Shown in pieces: positions 8,401-18,084 of a stretch of DNA of 64,000 bases (its first letter is position 1; the number at the start of each line of letters is the position of its first letter). The position numbers and the translations under genes were made by a program. Source of the DNA: Enterovibrio coralii (GTDB lineage Bacteria; Pseudomonadota; Gammaproteobacteria; Enterobacterales; Vibrionaceae); contig NZ_LNTY01000030.1 in NCBI RefSeq assembly GCF_001559595.1, positions 56,547-120,546 on the forward strand, given 5' to 3'. Below the pieces are notes generated by a model that was given only the letters and a program-made list of their open reading frames with translations, did not search any database and was not told the DNA's origin.

Positions 8401-9436
8401 CTCGTCCGCAACCTTCTACAAAAGTCAGTGGTACGTTCAACGCTGTTGAGGCCGATGAGAACAATAATGCTGTGTTGAAGGTTGACCAATTGGAGACACA
8501 ATTTCATATCAATCGCCGGACGTATAAAGCGGTCAACCAAGTGTCGTTTGATATTGCACCCGGCGAATGCTTGGGGTTGATTGGCGAAAGTGGGTCGGGC
8601 AAATCGGTGACAGCACTATCTGTGATGGGCTTGGTGGCGTCTCCTCCGGGTGTGATTTGCGGGGGGGATATTCGCTTCAACGATGCCTCATTAATCGGGG
8701 CGGATTACGAGACACTGCGAAAATTACGCGGTAAGGATGTGGCGTATATCTTTCAAGATCCATTGGCGACGCTTCACCCTCTTTATCGCGTAGGCGAGCA
8801 AATGTTGGAAGCCATATTGGTGCACGACAATATGCCATTGCATGAGGCGAGAGAAAGGGCGATTTCCTTGCTGGATGCTGTTCATATTCCTAACGCGGAA
8901 GAACGAATGAAGGCATTTCCTCACGAGCTTTCCGGCGGTATGCGTCAACGCGTCGCGATAGCATGGCACTGGTTAACAACCCGTCGCTTATCATTGCCGA
9001 TGAACCCACCACGGCATTGGACGTGACGGTACAAGGGCAGATCCTCGCACTGCTGGACGAGCTTCGCCGCACCAGAAACGTATCAGTATTGTTTATCACT
9101 CATGACTTTGGTGTGGTGGCGCAGCTTTGTGACCGCGTAGCGGTAATGTATGCAGGGAAAATTGTAGAAACAGGGCCGACAGAATCTGTCCTCGATTCAC
9201 CTGCGCATCCTTATACCAAGAAGTTGATTGCTTGTGTCCCGGAATTGGGGAGAGGTAAAGGAAAGCTCGAAGCCATTCCCGGATTACCGCCTGTCGTGGA
9301 CAAGCTGCCTGACGGGTGTGCGTTTGCAGCTCGATGCAGCAAGGCGGGAGCATCTTGTCAGCAAGGTGAAGTGGCAAGAACCGAAGTCTCGGGGCGCATG
9401 GTGTTGTGTCACTATCCAGAGGAGAAGTTGGTATGA
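8370..9436 (+). CDS. ABC importer ATPase (DppD/OppD type), frameshifted
   Basis: One of two ATP-hydrolysing subunits. Walker A is GESGSGKS; the signature region ELSGGMRQRVAIA is followed by a break, after which the second frame gives MALVNNPSLIIADEPTTALD (Walker B plus D-loop). Adding one base after 8962 (ATAGC^ATGGCA) joins the halves into about 355 residues, normal for the family. The C-terminal oligopeptide domain has the CAFAARCSKAGASC cysteine pattern that carries an Fe-S cluster in DppD/OppD relatives. The only in-frame ATG (8370) overlaps the previous gene by 31 bases; a later GTG near 8472 is possible. I infer a sequence error rather than a real pseudogene. Confidence 0.87.
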
Positions 9437-10386
9437 CAGCCGCGTTGCAAATACAAGGATTGAAGAAAACCTTCTTCTTTAAAAAGCCCCTGTTTGCATC
9501 CACGCATCCAAGTGTAAAAGCCGTGAGAACCATTAGTTTGGATGTGGCGCAAGGGGAGACGTTAGGTATTGTGGGTGAGTCAGGGTGTGGAAAATCCACG
9601 CTTGCCCGAATGTTGGTGGGATTAACAGAACCAACGGAAGGGCAAGTGTTGGTTGAAGGGGAGGCGTTGTCGCCGTATTCGCCGGAAGAAAATGGCAAGC
9701 GGATCCAGTATGTATTCCAAGACCCCATCAGCAGCCTAAACCCTCGGAAAACCATCGGACAGCTAATGGAAGTGCCATTGCTTTACCTGCATGGCATGGA
9801 TAAAAGCGAGCGAGAATCGCGCATCCGTGAAATCTTTGGACAAGTCGGTCTTCGAGAAGAATTTCTGACTCGCTATCCTCATGAGTTTTCAGGCGGTCAG
9901 GCGCAACGTATTGGTATCGCCAGAGCCCTTGCAGCGAATGCAAGAATTCTGGTGCTGGATGAGCCTGTTTCGGCACTTGATGTGTCTGTGCAGGCACAGG
10001 TTTTAAACTTGCTAGCAGAGCTGAAACAGTCGTTGTCGCTGACTTACCTGTTTATCAGCCATGACCTTGCAGTGGTGGAAGCGGTGAGTGACAGAGTGGC
10101 GGTCATGTACTTTGGCGCATTGGTTGAACTGGCTCCCGCTGAAAGGATTTTCAATTCGCCAAAACATCCGTACACTCAGCTATTAGCGAACAGTGCGCCG
10201 GTTGTAGGAAGGCCGCTTCAAGTACCCACACAACATGCCGAGTTACCAGACCCACTAAACCCACCTAAAGGGTGTGCGTTCGCGGGACGGTGCCCCAAAG
10301 CGCAATCTGAGTGTCTTGTTGCGCCGCCTCCGCTGACAAAAATAAAGGAGAATGAATTTGTCGCCTGCTTCTTCCCGCTCGAGTAA
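9433..10386 (+). CDS. ABC importer ATPase (DppF/OppF type)
   Basis: The second ATPase, 317 residues from the ATG at 9433, which overlaps the stop of the preceding ATPase gene. Walker A is GESGCGKS, the signature is FSGGQAQRIGIARAL, Walker B is ILVLDEPVSALD, and the switch His is in FISHDLAVV. The C-terminal oligo_HPY region has CAFAGRCPKAQSEC, again the cysteine pattern of a possible Fe-S site. All elements needed for ATP hydrolysis are present. Its 3' end overlaps the start of the GntR regulator gene, so the regulator belongs to the same transcript. Confidence 0.94.
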   Translation: MTAALQIQGLKKTFFFKKPLFASTHPSVKAVRTISLDVAQGETLGIVGESGCGKSTLARMLVGLTEPTEGQVLVEGEALSPYSPEENGKRIQYVFQDPISSLNPRKTIGQLMEVPLLYLHGMDKSERESRIREIFGQVGLREEFLTRYPHEFSGGQAQRIGIARALAANARILVLDEPVSALDVSVQAQVLNLLAELKQSLSLTYLFISHDLAVVEAVSDRVAVMYFGALVELAPAERIFNSPKHPYTQLLANSAPVVGRPLQVPTQHAELPDPLNPPKGCAFAGRCPKAQSECLVAPPPLTKIKENEFVACFFPLE

Positions 10387-11136
10387 CGCTTCGCCTTCCG
10401 CAAAAATGCGCCGCCCGTATAAAGTAGCGGAAGCCATTAAAAGCTGGATTGTCGAGCAAGGTCTCCAACCGGGTGACAAATTGCCGCCTGAACCAGAGCT
10501 GATGGCGCTGTTCGGCATGTCGAAAGGCACGATTCGCGAAACGACGAGGGTGCTGGAAGCGCAGGGGTTAATTGTCACTCGCACTGGCCCAAAAGGCGGC
10601 GCATTCATCAATGCAGTGTCTGAGCCAATGGCCAGTAGCTTGCTTAGCAACTATTTCTTCTTTAATAAGCTTTCGACAAAAGATGTCTATCAACTTCGTA
10701 GATTACTTGAGCCCGAGCTGGCCGCGTCTTTGGCCGGAAATGTGTCGGAGCAAAACCTTGCGGAATTAGAGGCGAACTTAGAAAAATATTCGCAACCTGC
10801 AAGAGATGCGGAAGATGAGCGAAAGCAGCATATCGACTCTCTCCAGTTCCACATTATTCTCGCTGAGCTAGCAGGAAATGAGCTGCTCGGTTTCATCATC
10901 CGCTTTATGGTGCGTATGCTGACGGATCTGACGGTGTACCGCCGCTTGTACGAACCACATAATCACGAGCTTTGGGAACAAGGTTTTCGCCACCAAAAAG
11001 ATCTGATTGAAGCACTGCGTGAGGGGCGTTCCGCTGATGCGAGAGCATCATGCAAGAACACATGGAAGTAGCCCAGAAACTGATGGAGAGTCAGGAAGCA
11101 GAAATGGAACGCCGATTTATGCTTCACGCGCCTTAA
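10352..11136 (+). CDS. GntR/FadR-type (FCD) transcriptional regulator, frameshifted near the C-terminus
   Basis: A GntR regulator of the FadR (FCD) subfamily, about 261 residues when repaired. The winged HTH is at about residues 25-90 (PPEPELMALFGMSKGTIRET); the all-helical FCD ligand-binding domain follows, with metal-ligand-type residues in LQFHIILAELAGN. The frame breaks at about 11047 and the continuation MQEHMEVAQKLMESQE...HAP in the next frame ends at 11136; one added base joins them. ATG 10352 sits only one base after GGAG, so TTG 10358, seven bases after GGAG, is the likelier start. As the last gene of the importer operon it probably senses an intermediate and acts at the palindromes at 4814-4859. 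Confidence 0.85.
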
Positions 11137-11254
11137 AATAACCGTACGTCATTTCATTACGTATCAACCTTTAGAAACGCCCTTGTGGCGTGAAGCTGTA
11201 TTGAAAATCATACTTTTACAGAATGATGCACATGTGTGTATGGCGAGGGATGCG

Positions 11255-11530
11255 ATGAAAAACGAACTAAATCCAGCCAAGCTGTTGGCGGCCTTCGAAG
11301 TGGTCATGGAAAAAGGCGAAGAAACGGAATTTGGCAAGATATATGAAGGTGTTGAAGCGGCGACAGACTACGACGGATACAACGTCTATCTGAAAGGGAA
11401 TGGAGTGGAACTGCACATCGGTTTTCACAACACGTATGATCTGAAATACGATCAAACCCATCTCAGAGACAGTTTTCTGAAAAAACTCGATGCACTCGTT
11501 AAAGACACTGTGTTAGACGACCATCATTAA
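11255..11530 (+). CDS. DUF3081 family protein
   Basis: A 91-residue cytoplasmic protein of DUF3081, a small gammaproteobacterial family of unknown role. The family-like stretch is TDYDGYNVYLKGNGVELHIG followed by FHNTYD. An upstream in-frame start (11183) is less likely because GAGGG lies just before the ATG at 11255 and the family starts MKNEL. It is followed at once by a strong terminator and is probably monocistronic. Confidence 0.75.
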   Translation: MKNELNPAKLLAAFEVVMEKGEETEFGKIYEGVEAATDYDGYNVYLKGNGVELHIGFHNTYDLKYDQTHLRDSFLKKLDALVKDTVLDDHH

Positions 11531-11532
11531 AA

Positions 11533-11562
11533 AATAGCCCGGCATTTGCCGGGCTGTTTTTA
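11533..11562 (+). terminator. Rho-independent terminator
   Basis: Perfect arms AGCCCGGC (11536-11543) and GCCGGGCT (11548-11555) are followed by GTTTTTAT. It ends the DUF3081 transcript and may also serve the convergent acyltransferase gene. Confidence 0.85.
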
Positions 11563-11581
11563 TCTAGCAGTTAGTTGGACC

Positions 11582-12609
11582 TTATTTCATCTTCACCAAA
11601 AAGCGGGTGAAGGGGATTTTTTCCAATAAGAACACCAAACCAAACGACAGCACAATCGTCAGTGGGGCAATAAGTCCATCCTTAAGCGGCCCCTCAATGC
11701 CGAACGCGCCAAACACGTTAAACAAGGCAACCAAGGGAATAAAGTGACAAACGTATACACCCAGAACGCGTTTGCTAAGTGCAAATGTCATTGGTTTGTC
11801 TCCCCAATTCGGGTGATTTAACAGAAGACTAAACAGACCTATCGCAAGGATAGGCGTACCAATCAGAAAATCGTGGGTCGCCATCCAAGTATCATATCTT
11901 CGCAGAAACAGCCCTTCTGAGAGATACAACGCCAAGCCACCCAATAGCATCAAAGCCGCGGAGCGGTCGCTAAAGCGAATGTCGCGTCTTCGAAGTTCAA
12001 AACCGGCTACCACCATTAGCAAGCTAAAGAACGGGCCGTTTCGAGAGAAAATTGGGGCAGTACCTCCATGATTGGCTCGTAGCTGCCAGCACCCAATCCC
12101 CAAGCATACAAGCCCAAGGCGAGAGGAACGATAAGGCTCTCCTGCTTGCGCGCGATTAGGAGTGCGAGAATGGTAAGAGCAGAAAGTAATCCAGGAATGT
12201 ACCAAAGGTGCACCAGACCGCCTTCAAAAAGTGTATTAAGCGGCGTTTGCAGCAAGTAGTTCCAATATCCGGTGCGTTCAGCCATAAAGCCTTGAGAAAT
12301 CACGACATCAAATCGAAATGGCATCAATAAATAGATAACGCTCCACGCAAGCCAAATGGTGAAAAGAGGCTTTGCATAGCTTTTTAGCGTTTCAATGGGT
12401 GAAGAGACTAACTTTGGCTGCGCAAAGTAGCCGGTCAGCAAAAAGAAAAAGGGGACGGCGAAGCGACAGATTTGGTTGATAACATCTGACAGCAGGTTCA
12501 CATTGGCACTGTAAGCGTCACCGCGTAAAGGCCCTGCGTGGATGACAATGACGGCCACAATAGCAATGAGGCGCCCCAGTTCGAGGGAAGGTATGCGCGC
12601 GGAAGGCAT
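11582..12609 (-). CDS. Acyltransferase family 3 membrane protein, frameshifted
   Basis: A multi-pass membrane O-acyltransferase (acyltransferase_3/OafA-like), about 342 residues when repaired. The N-terminal piece (12609 to about 12050) begins SLELGRLIAIVAVIVIHAGP, the usual first helix with the catalytic-type His, then VPFFFLLTGYF and HLWYIPGLL. The C-terminal piece resumes one frame over with FSRNGPFFSLLMVVAGFELR. Adding one base near 12055, in TGCCCC^AATTTT (or in the T run), joins them as PPIFSRNGPFF. Members transfer acetyl or other acyl groups to surface sugars. There is no neighbouring polysaccharide gene to define the substrate. ATG 12609 has GGAG ten bases upstream. Confidence 0.8.
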
Positions 12610-13059
12610 GAAAAAGGCTCCGGAAAATTGCGAGCAAAGCGCAATATTAAAAAAATCCGCGCACTATAAAGGAATAATGTTTTGTTGCTGAGGCATTGTT
12701 CTCGGAATTGTGAGCAAAAAGCACTATAGTCATGTCGCCGCTAAGTGGTTGGTTGAAAAAGCAACAGACAATCTCCACAAATAAAGCCAAACTTTACGCC
12801 ACAATCCGGTCTACCCTTTAGATCCAAAGCCTCTCGAAGCTCTATTTCTTGGTGGCTTTTGACACACTTTGGCATGCCGGATGGCAAAAGACGAACGAAC
12901 GAGCGGAGAGAAAGGCGTCAATTTGCGCAGAAATGTGTCAAAAAAAACATTGGAGTAAACTTATCTTATCTCCCTGTGTTCTACATGTTTCTTTACGCGA
13001 CAACGCCTGCTATACTCCCCGCCCTGATATAAGCCAGTAATTGTTTATAGAGACGAACA
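12610..13059. other. 450-bp intergenic region, divergent promoters
   Basis: No convincing gene: the only ORF here has no ribosome binding site and no family features. It holds the promoter of EF-G2 close to 13011 and presumably the promoter of the acyltransferase gene near 12610-12740. Confidence 0.5.
13008..13016 (+). promoter_or_regulatory. Extended -10 promoter for EF-G2
   Basis: TGCTATACT is an extended -10 element (TGn plus TATACT) 44 bp before the EF-G2 start. Only a weak -35 (TTTCTT, 17 bp spacing) is seen, as is usual with extended -10 promoters. Confidence 0.55.
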
Positions 13060-15146
13060 ATGACAGATCTAAGTAAATACAGAAACATTGGTATTTTCGC
13101 GCACGTTGATGCGGGTAAAACCACTACTACCGAGCGTATCCTGAAGCTGACCGGTCAAATCCACAAGACTGGTGAGGTTCACGATGGTGAATCTACTACC
13201 GACTTTATGGAACAGGAAGCTGAGCGTGGTATTACTATCCAGTCAGCAGCAGTAAGCTGTTTCTGGAAAGGCCACCGTTTTAACGTTATCGATACTCCGG
13301 GACACGTTGACTTCACCGTTGAAGTATACCGTTCACTGAAAGTACTTGATGGTGGTATCGGTGTTTTCTGTGGTTCTGGTGGTGTTGAGCCTCAGTCAGA
13401 AACTAACTGGCGTTATGCGAACGACTCAGAAGTTGCGCGTATCATCTTCGTAAACAAACTGGACCGTATGGGTGCAGACTTCTTCAACGTTGTTGAGCAA
13501 GTTAAAAACGTTCTGGGCGCAAACCCAGTAGTTATGACTCTGCCAATCGGCCGTGAAGATGACTTCGTTGGTGTTGTAGACATTCTGAACCGTCAAGCTT
13601 ACGTTTGGGATGATTCAGGTCTGCCAGAAAACTACGAAATCAAAGAAGTTCCAGAAGACATGCTTGATCAACTGGAAGAATACCGTGAAATGATGATCGA
13701 AACTGCTGTTGAGCAAGACGATGATCTGATGATGGCTTACATGGACGGCGAAGAGCTTCTATCGAAGACATCAAGCGCTGCCTACGTAAAGGTACTCGCG
13801 ACTGTTCATTCTTCCCAACTTTCTGTGGTTCTGCATTCAAAAACAAAGGTATGCAGCTGGTACTAGACGCAGTTGTTGATTACCTGCCGTCTCCAACAGA
13901 AGTTGATCCACAGCCTCTGACTGATCCAGAAACTGGTGAACCAACTGGCGAAGTAGCAACTGTTTCTGCAGACGAGCCACTGCGCGCACTGGCGTTCAAA
14001 ATCATGGACGACCGTTTCGGTGCTCTGACCTTCATCCGTATCTACTCAGGTGTGATGAAGAAGGGTGACACCATCCTGAACAGCGCAACTGGTAAGACTG
14101 AGCGTATCGGCCGTATGGTTGAGATGCAAGCGAACGAGCGTAACGAACTTCAATCTGCACAAGCGGGTGACATCATCGCTGTTGTAGGTATGAAGAACGT
14201 TCAAACTGGTCACACTCTGTGTGATGTTAAGCACGAGTGTACGCTTGAGCCAATGATCTTCCCTAACCCAGTAATCTCTATCGCTGTGTCTCCTAAAGAC
14301 AAAGGCGGTTCTGAGAAGATGGGTATCGCGATCGGTAAAATGGTTGCAGAAGATCCAACGTTCCAAGTTGAAACTGACGAAGAAACTGGCGAAACCATCC
14401 TGAAAGGTATGGGTGAGCTGCACCTAGACATCAAAGTTGACATCCTGAAGCGTACTTACGGTGTTGACCTGATCGTTGGTAAACCACAGGTTGCTTACCG
14501 TGAAACTATCACTCAACCAGTTGAAGATAGCTACACGCACAAGAAACAATCAGGTGGTTCTGGTCAGTTCGGTAAGATCGATTACCGCATCAAGCCAGGC
14601 GAGCAAGGCTCAGGCTTTACCTTCAAGTCAACCGTTGTTGGTGGTAACGTTCCTAAGGAATTCTGGCCAGCAATCGAGAAAGGCTTCGCAGGTATGATGG
14701 AAACTGGTCCAATGGCTGGCTTCCCAGTACTGGACGTTGAAGTTGAGCTGTTCGACGGTGGCTTCCACGCAGTTGACTCATCTGCAATCGCGTTTGAAAT
14801 CGCAGCGAAAGGCGCATTCCGTCAGTCTATGCCTAAAGCGGGTCCTCAGCTTCTTGAGCCAATCATGAACGTTGACGTGTTCACTCCAGAAGACCACGTT
14901 GGTGACGTAATCGGTGACCTGAACCGTCGTCGTGGTATGATCAAAGACCAGCAAGCTGGTACTACTGGTGTTCGTATCAAGGGTGACGTACCTCTGTCAG
15001 AGATGTTCGGTTACATCGGTACCCTGCGTACTATGACTTCTGGTCGTGGTCAGTTCTCTATGGAGTTCTCACACTACGCACCATGTCCAGCGAACGTTGC
15101 TGATAAAGTAATCGCTGAGCAAAAAGAGAAAAACGCTAAGAAGTAA
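13060..15146 (+). CDS. fusA2: Elongation factor G, second type (EF-G2), frameshifted
   Basis: A translational GTPase that drives ribosomal translocation and/or recycling. G1 is [13 protein letters not shown]2 lies in ERGITI, G3 is DTPGHVDF, and G4 is NKLD. Domains II-V follow, ending KEKNAKK. The text [20 protein letters not shown] is of the EF-G2 class rather than the str-operon EF-G, and the gene is not beside rpsL/rpsG/tuf. The frame breaks at about 13757: GEEL in frame one, [15 protein letters not shown] in the next. Adding one base (GAGC^TTCT, giving GEEPSIED) makes 695 residues. Codon use is strongly biased (Arg almost all CGT, Gly GGT), as in highly expressed genes. I infer a functional gene with a sequence error. 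Confidence 0.9.
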
Positions 15147-15173
15147 TTCTTAACGTGAACTCTGAAGTTCAAA

Positions 15174-15205
15174 AAAGCCCCGAAGCGAAAGCTTCGGGGC
15201 TTTTT
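15174..15205. terminator. Strong bidirectional terminator
   Basis: Perfect 11-bp arms AGCCCCGAAGC (15176-15186) and GCTTCGGGGCT (15191-15201) carry a GAAA tetraloop, with A and T runs on either side. It serves EF-G2 (+) and the convergent DUF302 gene (-). Confidence 0.92.
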
Positions 15206-15226
15206 CTTTGTGAACGATAGACAGGG

Positions 15227-15691
15227 TTAATTCGGAGAGGGCTGGGTGGCGAGTTTTGCCAGCGACACCAGTGCTTTTTCCACTTTGTTTACCGACAGGC
15301 CACAGTCTTCTAAGTGGTGCCTTTCAACAAGGTAGTTTGGATTGTTGTATCCCAACCAAACGCTACCGTCCTTGTCTTCCCAAATCAGTGCCTTTTGCGG
15401 TAAATCGATACCGGCCGTTTGATTGCACACCATCATGGGAGTCCCGACTTTCGGGTTACCAAATATCACCAGTTCCGTTGGTCGAAGATCTAGCCCAGCT
15501 TTCTTCGCACCTTCACCATGATTGACTCGCGCCATCACAGTGAGACCTTTTGCTTTCGCAGCAGCGACTAAGCGATCTGCCGTGATGGGAACACTGTACT
15601 GGCTTTGCACCTGTATCATGCCCTCATGCGCGAATGCAGATAGAGAGAAAAGAGCCGCTGCGAACGTTACTAGCCGAAAGTTGACACTCAT
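15227..15691 (-). CDS. Secreted DUF302 domain protein
   Basis: A 154-residue periplasmic DUF302 protein. A signal peptide covers residues 1-21 (LVTFAAALFSLSAFA|H). The DUF302 core is seen in ADRLVAAAKAKGLTVMARVN, then LRPTELVIFGNPKVGTPMM and the C-terminal DKDGSVWLGYNNPNYL. The family is a small alpha/beta fold of unknown function, often linked to stress or sulfur genes. GAGGAA lies before the ATG at 15691. It lies downstream of a BaeSR-like two-component system on the same strand, 182 bp away, and may be in its regulon or transcript. Confidence 0.85.
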   Translation of the reverse strand: MSVNFRLVTFAAALFSLSAFAHEGMIQVQSQYSVPITADRLVAAAKAKGLTVMARVNHGEGAKKAGLDLRPTELVIFGNPKVGTPMMVCNQTAGIDLPQKALIWEDKDGSVWLGYNNPNYLVERHHLEDCGLSVNKVEKALVSLAKLATQPSPN

Positions 15692-15873
15692 TGTCGATTC
15701 CTCGTTTTAATATGTTTTGCGTGAAACCCAAAGGTCAGGCTCAACGCACCTGCGATAACGAAACAACGGGGTTATCACTGCGGTTGAACGGCATGCCAAC
15801 ACATATAGACTAGCAAAAACCGACAGTTGTCACGTAAGTCGCCGATAGAGGAGACAGAGTTTGTACAACTTTC

Positions 15874-16551
15874 TTACAAAACTAATTTATATCCCACGCT
15901 ATAAACCGAATGCACCACATCCTCATCGGCATTCGCAGCGCAGAGTTTCTTCCTGAGTTTCTTGATATGGCTGTCCACGGTTCGCTCACTGACGACGCGA
16001 TGATCCTGATAAATGTTGTCCATTAGCTGCTGTCTGGAGAACACGCGACCGGGCTCGCTGGCTAACAGGTTCAGAAGGTTGAATTCGATGGCGGTCAGTT
16101 CGATATCGGCTTGATGGAACTTGGCGAGGTAGCGCTGTTCATCCAGCTCCAGCACAGGTATTGAGGAAGCCTGTTCCTGTGCGTTAGCAGGCATAATACG
16201 GCGAAGCACCGTTTTGACGCGGGCAACAACTTCGCGCGGCGAGAAAGGCTTACAGATGTAATCATCTGCACCCAATTCCAAACCAAGCAAACGGTCAATT
16301 TCTTCGATTTTAGCGGTGATCATAATGATGGGGACATCACTGCTTTGCCTGATTTCGCGGCAAATAGTTAGGCCATCTTTCACGGGCAACATCAGGTCGA
16401 GGAGAATCAAATCTGGGGCGTTTCCCAGCACCCATTCAGTGACATGTTCGCCGTCATACAACTGGCTGACCTCATGATTATCTTGTTTTAAATAATCTGC
16501 CAAAAGTTGGGAGATTTTAGGTTCGTCTTCGACGATGAGTATGTGTGGCAT
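15874..16551 (-). CDS. baeR: OmpR-family response regulator, BaeR-like
   Basis: A 225-residue response regulator. The receiver domain (1-115) has the acidic pocket in VEDEP, the phospho-acceptor Asp in LILLDLMLP, and the Lys in DDYICKPFSPREVVARVKT. A winged-helix DNA-binding domain occupies about 130-225 (RVVSERTVDSHIKKLRKKL). The block AKIEEIDRLLGLELGADDYI is nearly that of E. coli BaeR, hence the symbol; regulon identity is not proven. GGAGGAAGG lies just before the ATG at 16551. It follows its sensor kinase by 12 bp, so the two form an operon. Confidence 0.88.
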   Translation of the reverse strand: MPHILIVEDEPKISQLLADYLKQDNHEVSQLYDGEHVTEWVLGNAPDLILLDLMLPVKDGLTICREIRQSSDVPIIMITAKIEEIDRLLGLELGADDYICKPFSPREVVARVKTVLRRIMPANAQEQASSIPVLELDEQRYLAKFHQADIELTAIEFNLLNLLASEPGRVFSRQQLMDNIYQDHRVVSERTVDSHIKKLRKKLCAANADEDVVHSVYSVGYKLVL

Positions 16552-16563
16552 CCTTCCTCCACA

Positions 16564-18063
16564 TTAGTCGTTTAACAATGGAATGGTAATGACCAGCTTT
16601 AGTCCTTTTAAGCTGGAATGGTTGGCGACAATGGTGCCATCGTGCGCCTCGACAATCTTCTTCGCGACCGCGAGCCCTAATCCCGAGCCACCTGTTAAGC
16701 GATTGCGTGAAGACTCGACGCGAAAGAGTTTCTCAAACAAGCGTGGCAGCGCGTCATCGGGAACACCTGGCGCACTGTCTTCCACTGTCAATATGGCGGA
16801 ATCTGCCTCTGTAGTAAGCGATACAGCAATGCTTCCGGGTTTGTCTGTGTACTTGTCACTGTTGCTAAAAAGGTTTTCAAGAAGCTGCTGAATCCGCATT
16901 TCATCGGCATTGACCATGATGTCGCTCGAAGGGATATGAGATGTCAGGGTTAACCCTTTGGTAAGCAGCAAGGGAGATTGCTTGTCGCAAATCTGTTGGA
17001 CAGATGCGGACAAATCCAGAGGGGCTAAGTTGTAGCGAATCGCACCAATGTCGGCGTTCGTTAGCTCATACAAGTCTTCAATCAAGGTTTGGAGATGCGC
17101 GACCTCTTCTTCTATCGACGCGAGCGTGGTTTTGTCCGCCGGTCTTATACCATCAATGATGGCCTCAAATTCCCCTTTGATGATGGAAAGCGGCGTCCTT
17201 AATTCATGGGCAGTGCTCGCCAACCAGTCTCTGCGGGCACTCTCAGCTTGCTTTAACGTCGCCGCCAGTTTGTTGATGTTATTCCCGAGGTTGGCAATTT
17301 CGTCACTGCCTGCAAGGTGAGTCTTGGCGTCATAGTTGCCTTGCGTCAGTTTTTCGGTGGTGCGGGCAATCTGACCCAAAGGTTTAGTGAATTGACGTGA
17401 AAAGAACAGAGCGAGAATAGAGCCGAGAATCAGTGCCATGGATGCCAAGGCGAGAAATCCGTGCTTTTGGCTTTCTGCAAACGCCACGTCATACGAGCTT
17501 TCTGGAATACGAGAGGAAGGCCAAGCAAGATTCGCTATCACCGTTCCATCAGCCTCGACAGGAATGACATTAAAATCTGGCTTGAAGGGGCCGAAGATCG
17601 ACACGTTATCAATGCTCAGCAAACTGACAGGTAAGTGGTCTCTTGGGTGCGGAGGTCTACCTGGCGGACGTTGCTTGTCGGCGCGCTCTCGCATTCTTTC
17701 TCCGACGGTATCACTCTTGGGTGGTGGCCTGTGCCTTGGTGGTGGCGGACGTCTTTCCGGCTCGAATAGCCTTTCGATCATCCAATCGTTCATGCGTTCG
17801 TCGTCGAGAAGATCCCCCTCTTCTGAAAGCATCAATATCTTGCGCCAATAAAACGGCGTTTGTTCTAGAAGTTCCAAGCCGTTATTCAGGGTGTGAAAAG
17901 CCACAAGGTTCTGTGAGAGGGTTTCAAACGTCGCCGCTTCCCGCTGGTTGATGTAGCGAATAAGTCCGTTATCAAAACTCCATTGAATCGCAACGTAAAG
18001 GAGCAACAAAATAGCCCCCAAGGTAGCGATAAAGCTCAACCATAAACGGATAAACAGTGACAT
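16564..18063 (-). CDS. Sensor histidine kinase, BaeS-like, with Pro/Arg/His-rich periplasmic loop
   Basis: A membrane histidine kinase of 499 residues from the ATG at 18063 (GGAG six bases upstream; the longer ORF start is rejected). TM1 is at about 5-28 and TM2 at about 205-228, followed by a HAMP domain, the H-box TAHELRTPLSIIKGEFE, the N-box LLENLFSNSDKYT, and G-boxes VEDSAPGVPDD and GSGLGLAVAKKIVEAH. The periplasmic part contains an unusual low-complexity stretch at about residues 85-145, rich in Pro, Arg and His (EPERRPPPPRHRPPPK, then KQRPPGRPPHPRD), which could bind metal or an anionic envelope component. It is upstream of, and paired with, the BaeR-like regulator and divergent from the cytochrome peroxidase genes. 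Confidence 0.88.
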   Translation of the reverse strand: MSLFIRLWLSFIATLGAILLLLYVAIQWSFDNGLIRYINQREAATFETLSQNLVAFHTLNNGLELLEQTPFYWRKILMLSEEGDLLDDERMNDWMIERLFEPERRPPPPRHRPPPKSDTVGERMRERADKQRPPGRPPHPRDHLPVSLLSIDNVSIFGPFKPDFNVIPVEADGTVIANLAWPSSRIPESSYDVAFAESQKHGFLALASMALILGSILALFFSRQFTKPLGQIARTTEKLTQGNYDAKTHLAGSDEIANLGNNINKLAATLKQAESARRDWLASTAHELRTPLSIIKGEFEAIIDGIRPADKTTLASIEEEVAHLQTLIEDLYELTNADIGAIRYNLAPLDLSASVQQICDKQSPLLLTKGLTLTSHIPSSDIMVNADEMRIQQLLENLFSNSDKYTDKPGSIAVSLTTEADSAILTVEDSAPGVPDDALPRLFEKLFRVESSRNRLTGGSGLGLAVAKKIVEAHDGTIVANHSSLKGLKLVITIPLLND

Positions 18064-18084
18064 GTGAACTCCAAGTCGTTGACT

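Noticed and set aside
12849..13040. 63-aa ORF before EF-G2
   Set aside because: No ribosome binding site, no family features, and it runs over the promoter of EF-G2.
13750..13870. EF-G2 as a genuine pseudogene or a programmed frameshift
   Set aside because: No slippery heptamer or stimulator; coding constraint continues perfectly after the break and one base repairs it, as in many other genes here.
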